Assembly (NCBI RefSeq): GCF_014898815.1 | Contig: NW_026515544.1 | Span: 1,302,001 to 1,366,000 of the forward strand | Direction: 5' to 3' | Source: Panonychus citri | Lineage: Eukaryota; Arthropoda; Arachnida; Trombidiformes; Tetranychidae | DNA length: 64,000 nt | In this document: positions 13,004-28,348 of the stretch, piece by piece | How positions within the stretch are numbered: the stretch's first letter is position 1 | Layout: the number at the start of each line of letters is the position of its first letter | Notes under the pieces: generated by a model | Seen by the model: only the letters and a program-made list of their open reading frames with translations | Told to the model about the DNA's origin: nothing | The model's database searches: none | Made by a program: the position numbers and the translations under genes

Positions 13004-16000
13004 GTGGATAGGGTGGAGGGTGGGGTGGGTTTTCATCCCTCGGGCAAAATTCACGAGGAAAGAGTAATTTCTATTTGCATTATATTTTCTATTCAACTAT
13101 TTTTTTCTATTCTTTTTTTCATCTCTTTCTTCACTAATCATTATCATCCTTATCATATTCATCCTCATCCTCATCTTCATCATCATCATGTAATGATAAA
13201 GTGTTGATAAAAACATCTTAAATGTTGTTAATATAATAACATAAGCACAAGTTGATTGTTTGACATTCACAATCAAAGTTTAGTATATCAACATAATTTA
13301 AAATTAGTTGACTAATATTACATACAACAATTAATTATCCTTATGAGCTAAATTTTTAAAGGGATAATTTAAATCAAGAGTAACAATTAAAGGGATAAGA
13401 AAAATATAAAAAATTTAACCTTCCAAAGACAATGAATCAAATTAAATTATTTTGTTTCTCTAATCATCAACAATCAAGTTGGAAGACTGGAAATTTTCAA
13501 TTATCTTGCTAATAATGATAAACATTAATAACATTGGATAAATGGTTAGAGTAAATTTTTGTTTCTTCATCAAAAAAGATGCGGATGAAGATGCTAAAGA
13601 TGCGGAAGATGAAAAATTTCATATGAAGATGAGGATAACAACAATGATGACGATGATGATGATAACTTAAATATCACTTGATAAGTGAAGTGTGAAAAGA
13701 TATTAGTTACTGGGAATGATACGAGATAAAAGCAAATATGATATTATTATTGTTATTAGAAGTAGATATTGAATATAGAGAGAGAGAGAGAGAGAGAGAT
13801 ATTTTCATCTTCATCTTTTATCATCCTCATCATTTTTTTCTCCAAATCTTCTCCATTCTCTTTTGCGCTTTTATCCGAAAGAATTGATCTTTTCTTCAGT
13901 CATATTATGATGATGATCGAGATGATGATGAAACAGATGATCAGTTTTCTCTTTTTTCTTGATAGTCTTTTCTTAACTCAATCTCTTCTTCTTCATCATC
14001 ATCATCATCATCAAGGAGTTGGAACCTTTGTTGGTCGTAAGGAAGAGGAAAAGACAGATTATAAGATTGGAATTGATGATGAAGATGATAGAAGGATATA
14101 GGATGATATTCTCTCTCTTTTTTTTGTTCTCTTTCTATTCTTTGCCTTTTTTCCACCATTCTCATCTTCTTCTTTCTCTCATCATCCTCATCTTTTCCTG
14201 ACATACCTCCAGGCGATATTAGGAATCCGTCAAAGAATTACATGGAACAAAAAATCGCTATCGATAGAATGGAGAAAAAATCGAACTGAAAAGGTTGACA
14301 CACTCTTTTCTCTTTTTTTCTCTCATCATTATCTTCCTTTTTATCATCATCATCATGTTGATTTTTGGGTAATCATTTTGTGAAATAACGGTAAATTGAA
14401 ACAAGAAGAGAATCACAAATTTAGTTTAACAATTAACTTGTTCAATTGAATTTGCAATTAGATTCATGGACCATAGTGGAAATATGATTCCAAATCATCA
14501 GAGCGATTCAACTATTAATAAATTGTAACAATGTAATAACCAGACAGAGAGATGAAGATTGAGCAATTATGATTAAAAATTAATAAATCAACTTAAATTG
14601 TTGCGATCAAATTTTTCAAATTCTTGATTCTAACAAGTCTTGAGGAAAAAAAGTTCTAGAAAAAGTTTGAGATTGATTTTGATGAATAAAAAAATTCACC
14701 AACAACATGATCATGATTCATGAGAAAAGGATGAAGAGGATAAACAAGTTGATTCTAGAAGATGATGAGGATGATGATGAGGCCCATTTGCTTTACTGAG
14801 TCAAGATGAAGATGAAGATGATCCACTTGACTTTAAGATGATCTCTGGTTAAATATAATAATAATAAAATCCCTTCATCATCTTGAGAAATTTTCTCTTC
14901 CTTTTTTGTCCATCATCATCTTCCTATTGACTTTAATACCTTTCTCATCCTTATCCATCATCATCCCAAAATCATATACTCACTTGTTTCCCTCAAATCT
15001 CATCCTCATCCTCATCTTCACCATCAACATCATTTGTTTACATCATACACATGAAAAAGTTTCAATAGTTAATCTGAAGCTTTTTTTATACACACAGATT
15101 AATACAAGTTACAATAGTATCTTCAATACTGGAGCGTGTTTCATATATCCACCTCCTCCCTCCTACTCCCACTCCTACCTCTTACCTCTTACCACGTAGC
15201 ACGTGGCAAAAGGCAACAAGAAGATTATTTTGTTTCCATTTTTCACTTTCTCATCTTCATCTTCATCTTTTCATCATCATCATCATCTACTTTCCTTACC
15301 AATCCCTTATCCTTATTTACTCAAATCTTTTTATATGTTTACCTTAATCATTCAACAATTTCATCAAGTCTCATGTGATGACCACCATGAGACTTGACCT
15401 TTTGCAGACCTTAAATTCATTATTATTACAAATTAAATCGTCACAATTTAGCAACAATCAAATGGAGACACACTCACACAGAGGGAGAGAGAGAGAGAAA
15501 CATGATAACCCGAAAAATAAACAGTCAAAGAAAAAAAAACTAATCATCCAATCAACCAGTTAAGAGGAAGATAATCATCCTCATCTTCATCCTCATCATC
15601 CATAGGAATCAACTCAAGTCAAGATGCTAATCATATCTTTTTCATAATCATCATCCATATGAATGGAACCATGAAAATCATATCATTCCCACGGCGGGAA
15701 GATCATTTGAAGAAAAAAAGTTCTGAACAATAATAGTTAACGTGTGTGCTCAATATCAAGAGTAGCAATTGAAACTTTTAATTTCCAATTGATTAACATT
15801 ATCTGTATTCAGAGGTAACAATTTAAATTGCAATGATAATATTTATCTTAATCATGTTGAAAAATTCAATGAGCATTATTATTATTAGAAACCATTAGAA
15901 ACCCTGTTGAGATTTATAAGATAATAAATATATCATAATAATAATCATTCATATGCAATAACATAATTGGAGTGCTAAATGTTAATAATAGTTAATATTT

Positions 16001-17686
16001 AATTAACTGACTCAACATTTTTTACAATTTAAATGACAACAATACAAGGCGTCTGCACGTAATTAGTATTATCATTATCAACAGGGAGTCTTATTAATAT
16101 TTATCAGTGTACTTATTAAATATATCATTTTATCATTCATATTTTGTCATCATCATCAATGGACACACTTTGATCCTTTTTTTTGTGAAAAAAAAGGTAA
16201 ATAAGATGATGATAAAAGGATGATAATTATAACATCATATCCGCATCCTCATCACTTTCATCCAATTATGACAAATAATCAATGTTATCATTGGTTGGAT
16301 AATGTGATTTATATTTATGATCAATGTTGGTAATACAATGATTCTGATATTATTCATCCTCTTTTCAATAACAATTTGAATTGCTAATTGCTGATTATCC
16401 TCAATCAATTGTCCCCAACAATTAGCAGCTAATTTTGAAAATATCACATCTAAATCAAGGATAAAATCATGTAATGATTATGATTGATATGAGTTTGAAT
16501 CATCATCGTTTCTCAGCTGATGATCAGAACGATAATTAGTTTGATTGTCCAACAAATCAACTTGATTGTGATGATCGGTTTCTGAATTAAAGTTTGAAAA
16601 AATTAACAATTTACCTCAATTCATAGTCGAGTTACAATCAACTAATTGTTGACGTTTGATATGTTTAATATTCAATTGTTAATGGTGTTAATTGTGTTGA
16701 GTAAATTGTTAAATGATTAATTAGTTTTGTTACTTTGTATTGAAAAATGATTGTGTTGATATTATTACAATCATAATAAAGGTGAATTTAAATGATCATC
16801 ATCATGTGATAACTAATAATAAAACATCATTGATGATAACTGGGTAACCTTGATGAAGGTCAACAACCAGGTAAACAACAAGATGAACAGTATGATGAAA
16901 TGCTTGAGGCTTTTGGTTGAGTAAAAAAAAAATCATCAGCACATTGAATCAAATGGAAGAGGAAAAAAAACTACACCGTAAATGCCTTACGGTAAAATAA
17001 CCGGAAGTATTATGACCACACCTTTTTCATCATAAACGGTAACAAGATGATCCCCATGAATGGTGATAAACAACATGTAAAGATGATAATCATCCTGATC
17101 CTCATCATCATCATCCAAAGGTAACCAGCATCACCACTAGTGTTACATACAAATAACCTCTGGGTAAAAAAATGTTATAAAAAAAACTCAGGGAATGAAA
17201 ATGAAGATGAAGATAAGGATGATGATGATGATGATGATGAGGAAGATGATCTTTATGGGGCATTTTAGCCGACTAGACGTTAATGCTTGGAGGCTTGGTT
17301 TTTTACCTGAAGTCTCAGGTTCTGGTATCTGTTGGCTAAGCTTAAAGGAAGATGATAAAAACATGATGAGGATGATGAAGCCTTAAAGGAGATGATAACC
17401 TTGAAAATGGAAAGTGTTTCCAGTCAATATACTTACAGAGTGTTTGATTTTTCATCATCCAATTGGTCAAAAATGTTTAATAATAATATTTATCTATCCA
17501 AAAGTATACATCTAATAGTATTTGTTTCATCATCATGAGGGAGAGTATATGATGATGAGGATGACCATGAAGATGAATGATGACCTGAACCTGAGATTCA
17601 GCATATTTTCTGTACGGTAAGTAAATGATTCTTTATCTTCCACCCCCTTTTTAAAACTGTACTTTTGATCCTCTTTTCCCCTAAAG

Positions 17687-17688
<2 letters not shown>

Positions 17689-17731
<43 letters not shown>
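17689..17731. repeat. (CT)n microsatellite, about 21 units
   Basis: Uninterrupted CT dinucleotides followed by CTC/TCC-rich imperfect repeats and CAT triplets. Confidence 0.95.
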
Positions 17732-17735
<4 letters not shown>

Positions 17736-19471
17736 CCTCCTCCTCCTCCTTCATCTTCATCTTCATTATCATCATCATAATCATCTTCTTGTTCATCAAT
17801 CTCACTTTCTATGGCCGCAAGGTGAATCCGATTGAAGTTATTTTTTACTTTTCACTTTTCCTCTTGTTACTGAATAGTAAAAAAAACCACAGTTTTCATA
17901 TGATTATCTTTATCATCATCTTACTTACTTTTTGCATCCAGAGGGGTTTTCATGAGTAGCTGCCGGTGATGATGGTGGTGGTGGTCATCTTACTGGCCAT
18001 GATGATCAAGATAATCTAAGAATAGATGAAATAGTAAAAAAAGTTTACAAACATTGCCAAAGGATAGTTAATAATATACTATCATTATCATCATCATCAT
18101 GGTGGAAACTTTTTTCATTCAAAACATTTTTTCATCTTTCATTCATAAAACTACAAAACACTCAGAAATTCATGATTCAAGCTCAGCTGATTTTTTTTCC
18201 TTTAACATTTTCGCAAATGAATAATTAATTTATCACTTTTCTAATTGTGAATCAATGAATAAATTGCAATCAAAGTCCACTCATTTTGAGCGAATCAACC
18301 TGATAATTAGTGTTGATAATTCATATGACTGAGATTCATTTTTCTTTTGACATCGTCATGGTTTTAATCTGATGTCAGATTAAATTGATTATCATTGATG
18401 ATGTGATGATAAAGATGAAGATAAGTTTTGATTGTTGAGGTTTGGTGATTTTTTTCTAGAAAAAGGAGAAGAGGAAAAGTTCTGATGAATTGAATTGAGT
18501 TGTCAAAGTGTTTATTTGATAGTTTGATGAAGTTGAAAATAATCTGATTGAAAATGTAATAGACTTGAGAGTAATCATCAGCTGAGATGATGATGATGAT
18601 CATCATCATCAATTGGATGATAGATGAAGGTTGATTTTTGTTTTCTCCATCATTTAGATTGATGATAAATGATGAACATTGACAGAATTTGAAAATAACA
18701 AGACGACATTTTCTCCTATTACATTTTTCTTAAACATCACATGACCTGAAAAAAAAACGAAGATTGAACCTCAAAAAATTCATTGACAAGTTACATGAAT
18801 TTCAATTCAGTTTTCATCATATTTATCATCATCTTCATCTTCATTTGACATTCACATTTATATAGCAAGTAAATAAAAAAAAACGATTGCAACTCATCAA
18901 AAATATTTAATATTTAAAATCAAATCAAAATGATAAAAAGGGTGACCCAGTAGCTCAATTGGTTGTGAATATTAAACATCAATTTAAGTTGAAAATTGTT
19001 CATGATAAAAATTCAGATTTAAATGATAAGTGATGAATTTTGATAAAGTTTTGTATCCAAATACAGACAGAAATGTTTCTTCATCACTTGATCATGATTC
19101 ATAAGCAAATACATGTAGATATTTATATATATATTAATATTGATGATATTGTGAAAAAGAAAGAAAGAAAAGAAAGAGAAAAAGTAAGAGACCAAGAACT
19201 GATGATGATGATAATCATAAGTATCAATACAATTACAATGTACCGTTACTTTTTTTTTCTGCTGAGTCTCCGCCTTGAAAGATGATAACATAACCAATAG
19301 GAGGTAAGGTGATGATGGATCGATATAGTGAGTTGAAGGATGAAGATGAGATGAGAATGATAATTGACATGAGTAGGAGGAGGAGGAAAAAAAAGATGAT
19401 GAAGATAAGGATGATGTTCGGAGGGATGAAGATGCGTAGATGATTAACTATAGGATAACAATAGAGAACCA

Positions 19472-19481
19472 GCCTTAAGGC
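19472..19481. promoter_or_regulatory. AP-2-type palindrome GCCTTAAGGC
   Basis: Perfect 10-base palindrome with the GCC-N4-GGC arrangement accepted by AP-2 proteins. It lies about 0.8 kb upstream of the distal TFAP2 start codon. Function is inferred. Confidence 0.4.
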
Positions 19482-20274
19482 AAAGGAGAGAGAGAGAGAG
19501 AAAGAGAGATGGAGAGATGGAGAGAGGGAGAGGGAGATGATAAAAAGGGGGTGATGATGATGATGGTGTAAGAGGACAAAACGCCTTTGGAGGTGAGGTC
19601 AACATTGGATTCATCTTATTGGGAGTCAAGTTATACTCAGTCTCCGTTTTCTGTGGGGATAACAAAGACCCATGAAGTTAGAGTAAGAAGAAGGAAAGAA
19701 AAAGAGTCTTCCTTTCATCCTCATCCTCATCATCTTCATCTAAAAGGAGAGAAAAAGAAAGGAAAAGATGAAGAAAAAAACAAGATGATTGACATTTTTA
19801 CCATTTCTAACTTACCTTATTTGTTACACTTTTCCTCCTAATCATTTTTACACAACAACAATTAGTTATCATGATTAACCATCATCTTCATCATCATTTG
19901 TTTTAATATCAGTTGATTGTTAACCTTTTTTTTTGTGTGTCGTCTCCTCAATTGTGATTGTCCATGTAAACACAACAACAATTAACCAACAATCAATTGG
20001 AAAATCAATCAGTTTAATCAACGAGAAAACAATTGAAAACTTTATCAGGATACAAATTTTTGTGAAAACTGAACAAACCAAACACAACAATTGAAAGTTA
20101 ATCAGTTAATCCAGTTTACTTTTGGACTAACCTGTGATTATATCAACAATCATCTAATCAACAGCAAAACAAAATTAGTTAATTTGTTAGTGATCATCCC
20201 AGGAACAATCAACTAATCAAAAAAAACTCAGCAAACGAAAAATTAATAATAACAATTAATAACAAGATAAAAAA

Positions 20275-20310
20275 ATGTCTTTCCTTGCCTTGGAATCCTG
20301 TTCTTGGCAG
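20275..20310 (+). CDS. TFAP2: Distal alternative first coding exon of TFAP2 (MSFLALESCSWQ)
   Basis: ATG at 20,275 opens twelve codons, MSFLALESCSWQ, ending exactly at a consensus donor CAG|GTAAGT in phase 0. The vertebrate TFAP2A isoform from its own first exon begins MSILAKMGDWQ and splices to an exon starting DRHDG. Here the matching acceptor (CAACAG|GAT at 38,625/38,626) opens phase 0 into DRRDL. The similarity of the peptide, its length, the terminal WQ, the phase and the downstream partner all agree. The exon lies in an island of ordinary AT-rich, UTR-like sequence with few microsatellites. The resulting intron is about 18.3 kb, far longer than others in the window. Transcript evidence is not available to me. 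Confidence 0.75.
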
Positions 20311-23300
20311 GTAAGTTAATTGTTCATTGAGAATTAAATTGTTGATTTGATTAATTTTTTTACACATTCAATACATGTACCATGGTAGTAGCAATTTAAT
20401 GATAATATAATATTTTATTTAATCATAATTACGATGGTGAAACAAGTTAACAAAAAAAAATTATAATCATTAACATGATGATCATGGTCATTAAAACATC
20501 AAAAGTGATTAACAAACCTTAACCAATTAAACATTTTGGGAAAAAAAAGCAACAACAACAATTAACAACAATCAACTAGTGCTCTGATTATAATAGATAG
20601 TAAATAATAATAATAATATTATTATTAAAAAATAATATCACAATCAACTAATCATTAACTATTATTATTATTTATTATCATATCGATTATAACAACTTAC
20701 ACAATTTAATCAATGATAATAATAGTAAGTAAATCAATTGAGATCACGATTGATGATCAAACAACAATTTACTATTAGATGTTAATAAAAGTAAATAATT
20801 TACTTAATTGTAATCAATGAATCAACACAATCAACAATTGATCTGATTGATAATCATCTTCATGGTTACATACGGTTACCCTGAAGGTTTTGTTACAACG
20901 AAATAATTTTCAAGAATCAAGAATAATCAACAAATCAAAATGAGAGAAAAACAAAAAAAAACAAAAATCAAAAATGATTCTGTTAATGTCCAGTATTAAA
21001 AGTAGCCCCTGGGGGCATTTTATCAATATAATGATGATGAGGATGGAGAAGAGCAGTTAAGATGATGATAATTTGTTCAAACGACTTTTGTTGTTATTTA
21101 TCATCTTGAACATGGAAATTGTTGTTGACTGAATTAACTGATTTGCTTTGATTACTATTATTATTGTGATCAATTGATGATGCGAATTGACAATCAATAG
21201 GAATTTTATTGTTTAATTGTTCACATCAACAATTAGATTTCATCATTGATCAATTGTTATATCGGTTTAATTGTTGACTAGAATACCAATTGCTTTTGTT
21301 GTTCGCAATACAATTTAATCAATTGTAATCTCTTAATCATTCACCTTTTTGGTTACTCTAATCATGTTGATAGTAATTTAGTTTAACGTTAATTGTTGTC
21401 ATGGTTTTCTTACGTTTAATTATATATATTAATATATATTTAATTTCACTTAATTATTTGGGAATCAATGTTAAATTTAAATTAATTTGATTGATTGTCT
21501 TAATAGTTGATTGGATGTGAGTAAATTTTGCTTTCCCAATTTTCTGAGAGACTGTCCAATAATAAATTATCATTTAATTGCTGTTAGTTAATAACAACAA
21601 TTTAATATACTGATAATGAGTTGATATCAGATGATAATTATAAGAAATTGGGAATTTATTTTTAAGATACTTGATTAAATATCTCAGAATCTAATCAACA
21701 ACAACAACAAATCAAATCAATTTACCCGCAAGGTAATTGTTTGACTAATATTAATTAGCTAATTTCATTGAAGAGAAAAAAAAATTAACTAATTACCTTG
21801 ATACATAATTGATTGTAATCAAAGAAATCACAATTGCAAAGTTATATTATTGTACAATCAACTGAGAGACTTGATATTAAGAAATTGTTTCCGTTTAATC
21901 GTAATAATATTAATAGTTAACAATCAGAATTAAATTGTTAACAATCCTTGATAATGAAACGGACAGAAAAAAAAATTGATCCACAACAAGAAAGTGTAAC
22001 AAAAAACAAGAGTATCCGTCGCTTGAGGCCATTTTAAGGCCAAAAGCAGCTTCGTCCTCTCAATAATATTATCAATACAAATACAAATCAAATATATATG
22101 ATTACGTTGTCGGTTAACAATCAACAATGAACTGAAAACCAAATTAAATGTTATAATAAGCAAATCGTTTTGATAACATTTCAAATGGTTTATTATTAAC
22201 ACATCAACACTGAGGTATCACTATTAATATCACTCCCATCATCCAATGTTATTACCATTATCATCAATAAAAGGTCAATAATAGTTGTTGTATGATTATC
22301 ATCATCATCATCATCTTTTTTTACTAAACATCATCATCAACATCATCATAATCACCATATATACCTTTTATAATAATTGGTAACACCTCTCGAGTTGTAA
22401 GAGTGTAACAATTGATTGTACACATAAGTAAATTGTTACTCAAGTGTAAAGGTAAAATAATTACAAGAGTAAGTAGGTTGATATAAATAATCATAATAAT
22501 AATAATAATATATATATGTAGTTATCCGATATCTTGTTATCATCTTCATCCTCATCATCTTTATACATCTTAATCTTCATGCCCTTGTCAATGTCAAATG
22601 TTAACTTGTTATAACAAATACATAGGAGATATAAAAAGGTAACTATTGAAGCGTACATAATGTTAACCTAATAGTAGTAACTTTTATCAAGTAAACTTTG
22701 CACAGGTAAGATGAGGATGAGGATGAGGATGAGGATGATGTTCAAGCCTTCGTGTGACCTCACTCACTCTCTCTCTCTCTCTCTCTCTCTCTTGTATCTA
22801 AAAAAAGAAAGAGAAGATTAAAAGTAACCACAATTATCATTAGTACAAATACTATGGTTCAACACCTCACAATTAAATGATTGTAAAACTATCTTCCTAT
22901 TGTATTACTCGTATTACCTATTATGTAGTAACTGGCTTTTCAAATTTATCCAAGCGACTGTACCTATTCAATTTACAGTCTCTCTCTCTCTCTCTTGTAT
23001 ATATATAAACATTATATTCATAATATTATCATCTTCATCTTTATCATCATTGTTGTTGATTCACAAAGTCTATGGGATTTATTTATATTTTTTTTTGTCA
23101 AGATACAATAACAAACACAAGGAACAAACTTAAACTTTGTATTTATATTTTTACTTTATTGTTGTATATTGATTATTGTTCAACTTTCAATATTTTCCTC
23201 ATCTCTTTTACTCACAAGATGAAGATGACAATTATTATTTAAGGATGAGAATCATGTCCGACCACGAACAAGAAGATGTAATAATAATCTTGTAAGCATT

Positions 23301-26030
23301 TGAGTCTATATCTTGTATATATAATATATATAATTCATGAGGATTCTGAGGTGGATTTGAGAAAAAGGGATTACCATGAGTTGAGAAGGATAAATGTTCA
23401 ACAAAATCTCAACATAAAAATACTATTCATCAACATAAACAGTTATTCCCATTTACAGTTAACTGTAAATGAGACACTTTTTGTTTCACCTCGAGCGCAA
23501 AGCTCATAAAAAGTTTTATTTTGACCTTGAGCGGGATTTTCGTTAGACCATTTCCCGTTTAAGCTTCGAGTTGATTGTCTTATTCATCTAATTTTCAACT
23601 CTCATTATCTTGAGTTAGTCCCAAATTAAACTTGAAATCGTAATCATATTATACAGTCAAAGACGTTGAGTTTGAAACCACTTTTTAAATACACTTAAGA
23701 GAGATACAGTTAACCCAGAGATATGATAATAAGTATTGTCCACTCATTTGAGTGATTTAGTCTTAAAATGGTCAACTGATTAAATTTTAGATATCAAAAG
23801 TTATCTTTACTTAATTATCATTAACTACGCGAATGATTAAGAAAGTGGCTTTGAAATCTTTGGCTGTATTATCAATTGTTTACGATTGTTGTTGTTGTTG
23901 TTGATTGTGGTCTGTGTTAATTTGGACACGCTGAGAGTGACTTTAATTTAAATTGCTAATCATTTGAATAAGTAAAATATTATTATGGTAAATAGATGGA
24001 TTAACTGGATTGGTCATTTGCATGTTAACTTATCAATATGTCCTCTTGTTAAATTGTTGTTGTTGTTGTTGATATAATCATTGTTATCCTCCTCTTGTTG
24101 TGTGTATATATAAGACTTAAATTGTCCTAATCCTTATTTGTAGTAATGTAAACAGTTAATCAAACCTGATCAGTTAATTGTGTAAAATTGTTATTCAAGT
24201 AATTATTCAATTAAGTTGAGAAGATGCTGCTTTTCAAGAGGAAATTGAATTAACGATCCAAATAGATTAAAATTTACCACCCACATCCGGATTAATCTAT
24301 TTTGGATTAGTAGATATATTTATATATATATGATGAGGATAAAGGTAAAAATATTGAAGAGGATGAAGATAACAGAAAAGTAAAAAATAAGGTCAATGAT
24401 GAAAAGATGATGATTATGATGATCAAATGTAATCACAACTGATTATTGCCTTCACATTGAATCTTCATCTTTTCATCAGGTAAGTAAATTGTTCATCTCT
24501 CTCTCTCTCTCTCTCTCTTAATCTCAAGAGTAATTGAGTGAATGCTATTTTTTTCATCATCTTTATCATCATCATCATTTTCCTCTTGCATTATTAATAT
24601 AACACTGAATATCATGAAGGATGATGAGGTAAATTATGATAACAAGAATGGGTCAAGATGAATAATATTGATCAAAGGTAATCATCAGAAACTTATAGGT
24701 AATTATTGTTACCATAAAAAACTATTATTGGAAAAGTTTATGCTATGATGATGATGAAGATAATGATAATGATGATGAGGATGAGGATAAGGATGTGATC
24801 TCATTTATATATTTTTTCGTTGCTTTTTTTTTCCTTCTTTCGATCATGTTGATGATGGTGATGCTTTTTTGCTTCTTTCAGAGTTTATTTCTCTGGAATC
24901 ACTTTTTTTTCTCAGTGATTCTCATCTTCCTCCTCCATTAACTAAAGACTCTCACTCACAATGTAATATATGTGTTGCTGATGATGATGATGCTACTGTA
25001 GCCTAAGGCTAATCTTTATCTCTTCATTATATATAGGATTCAGGGACTCATCTTGTTTCTGGGTGAAATAACAAACAGAGAGTGAGAGAGAGAGAGAGAG
25101 AGATGAGGATGAGGATGAGGATGAAGATGAAGAAACTAATATTAACTGTAATTTCAGTTCAAATGTCACTTTATCTTTATCTTCATCTTTTCTTTTCTTT
25201 CTAATCATCTTTATCATCAACCTTAATCATTTGTCCACTTTGATAAACTTCATCATCAGATGATGATGATGCTCCTTTTCATTTTGTTCAGTTGATCATT
25301 TCAACTCTAATATAATGACATTTACATTATTCAATGGGTTCTATTGAGTATCATGAACTATCATCATTATTATTGATTGAACAATTGAACACAACAACTC
25401 AAAATCATGATCATCAAATTTTCCAGCATTTCATGTTCGATTATTATCAATTGTTGAACAACAATTAATTCACAGAATAATTCAATCGTTCGATTATTTT
25501 CAATCAGCATTGACATTCGATTATTACAATTAATTTGAATCAAGTTCAATTAAATAATAGATCATAACATTGATGAGATAAATGATTCATGGACTTTTAT
25601 TGAAGATGAATTCTTTAATCATTTCTAAAAGGAAATTTGTTGTTGAAGGAAATTCAGTTTCATTTGGAAAACGAAAACTTTGTTCATGAAAAAAAAAGTG
25701 AAAAGAATCATGGAAATAATTAGGATGATAAATAGGAAGGAATATGATTTGTCATGGAAATTTATATATTCTTGATACAAAAAGAGAGATGATGATGATG
25801 ATGGAGGAAGATAAAGTTTGCATCCTCATCCTTTTATAGTGAAAGTTTGTATATGTTTATAGCAAGAAAAAGGGTTTACTCAGTTTCTATATTATTATTA
25901 TATCTTTCTTCCTATAAGCTAACATTATCTTCCTCATCATCTACCTCCATCTTCATCATTATCATCTCTTTTTGTTCAATCTTTCAACATAATCATCTTC
26001 TCATCATCTCTTTTCTCCTTCAGTGAACTA

Positions 26031-26061
<31 letters not shown>

Positions 26062-28297
26062 GTTGATAATTTTTATGTCATTTCTTTCATCAGCATCCTT
26101 TTCCGTCTCATTACTGCCTCATCATCATCTCATCATCCTCATCCTCCTCCGCTTTGTGTTGATAAAATTACTTATATGTGTAAGTTTCACACTTAGTTAA
26201 TCTTTACCTTAATCATTATCATTATTATACAATAATCAACTTGTGAATAGCATGAAGAGCATAAAAAAGATGAGAAATTTAAATTAAATCTTGTAACTTT
26301 GATGATAATCAAGATGAAGATGAAGATGAAGATTATGATTTTGGTGACAGGAACTTTTCCAGAGATAATCAGTTGGATATAAATGAGGAAAAAAAGTTTC
26401 AATTCAAAAAGATGATGAAACAATTTAAATCATCAAAACTCATTCACTTTTAATCAAAAAGGTTCAAAATTAAATTATCCCAATGGATTAGCTGTAAATC
26501 TGTTGATGATCAAGGATAAGATAAAAACAGTTAATTGTTTAGGATTATGTGATTACTGATGATTGTAAATGATGATTAACAATTGTTTGTATTAATGCTA
26601 TGAGGTGATAACTAAACAGTTAACATACCTGAAAGACAATTAGAGTGACCAAATGTTAGCCCATTGACCATTCATCATCTACCTGAAGGCAAGGTCGTTG
26701 AGTAACAAACATACATCATCATCATCATCATCATGAAGATAATGATACTTTTGATGAAGGAGGATGAAGATGAAATTTAGATAAAGAATTTTTTTCCTCT
26801 CCTTCTAGTTGTTTAATATATAAAAAAGGATGATGAGTAAACAGAATTCATCCCTTTTGCCCTGAGGCTATTTAAACTTTAACCTAGATTGAGATTAAGG
26901 ATTTAACTTTGATCGTTACCAATGGAAATGAATTTCAATCAATTTTATCATTGATTAATAATGAACATGATTAAGGTAAAATAATGACATTGTAACAATC
27001 AAGTATTAACAATTTAATCATCATCACCATCATCGTAATCATGATTATGATTAACAAAATAACAACCACATGATTTTTTTTGAAAAATTCACAGAATCTG
27101 ATTACCAGAGTTTATTTTGTTTGTTGTTATTTAAAAATCTGAGTTAATCATAATTAATAACATTCAAATGATTAAACATCAATCTTAATTTTTGAGATCA
27201 CAAAGTTTACAAACTGTTGTAAATTTTGCAGGAAAATATTAATTATAATTACTATCAAGCTTACCTGATTACCTTTGTGTGTTGTTTTACAACAATTTAA
27301 ATTAATTAACCAACAAATCTCATAAAGAAAGCAAAAAGAAAATTAAAATCAATGATATCAGTCAGTTAGCCGATCAATCAACAAGGTAACTAACTAAATT
27401 ACAGGTAAAAAAAAGCTCATTATCGTTAATCGTGATTACAATTACATTTTAAATAGAATGACAATCAAGGGTAAGTATTAATAGTAGGAAAATTAAATGT
27501 TAATCACCAACAACAATCAAGTCAATTGATCACATTGAGAAACCAACAAAAAAAAACCAAAAAAAAAATGATTTAATTGTTGATTGGAAGCTGATTTGGT
27601 TATCATTAAGTTAATCATCATGATCTAATTAACTGTTGATTACCATGATTATTATAAGAAAAAAATTGATATACTTAATTAGCGATAATTTCATGTTAAT
27701 CCTGATGATTTATACTAATGAATTGTTACAAGTAATTGATTAACCAAATTAAATCAATTCTTTGAGTTTTTTTTTGCTTCCAAATTCAATGTGATCCTTT
27801 TTTTTAATTTTCTTTGCAAATTGTTTACGCGATGAAATCAGAATCAAAGTACATAATAATCAAGGGAGAAATTAAGAAGAAAAAAATTAATATGATATAA
27901 TAAATAACCAAATTAAGAGTTGATTCAATCAATCAATATCAATCATCTAAATTAAGGTAACTTTTAGTAACCCAAAATATGATTATTGTTGTTGATTGTG
28001 TGACAAGGTAAAGATTGAAAAATACAACAACAACAACAACAACAATATCATATCATTGATGATTTAAGTGAGTAAATGAATGAATTAAGGGATGATGAGG
28101 ATGATGAGGATGATAAGAGCATCTTAAAGATTGATTATTGAACAACAAAAAGTGAAATAAAAGGTAACTAATATGTTGATCTATTTTGTTCATAATCTGA
28201 GTACTTTTCTTGTTATTGCTTCGTAAACGTAATAAGATGAACCTTGAATTGACTCCTTTAATTTTCTAATAATGATTGATTATTATTGATTGTTAAC

Positions 28298-28348
<51 letters not shown>

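Larger units (their letters stand above)
2009..20274. other. Long AT-rich non-coding stretch, microsatellite-rich, upstream of TFAP2
   Basis: About 18 kb without a supportable protein-coding exon. It contains dozens of GAT/CAT and CT/GA microsatellites, very frequent AACAATTAA/TTAATTGTT words, AP-2-type palindromes (11,267, 19,472 and weaker ones at 12,672 and 13,037), an E-box palindrome at 15,192-15,206 and a small hairpin at 16,975-16,993. Given its position ahead of a TFAP2 first exon, it may be distal regulatory DNA of that gene. Open frames here encode His, Ser, Met/Ile or Arg/Glu repeats and are artefacts. Confidence 0.6.

Noticed and set aside
17573..17616. ATG frame MNDDLNLRFSIFSV followed by a donor GTAAGT
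   Set aside because: It ends in phase 2 and cannot join the phase-0 TFAP2 acceptor at 38,626; no other partner exon is visible.
18942..18975. tRNA-like D-arm sequence (CAGTAGCTCAATTGGTTG)
   Set aside because: No B-box (GGTTCAANTCC type) or acceptor stem follows within tRNA distance, so it is not a tRNA gene.
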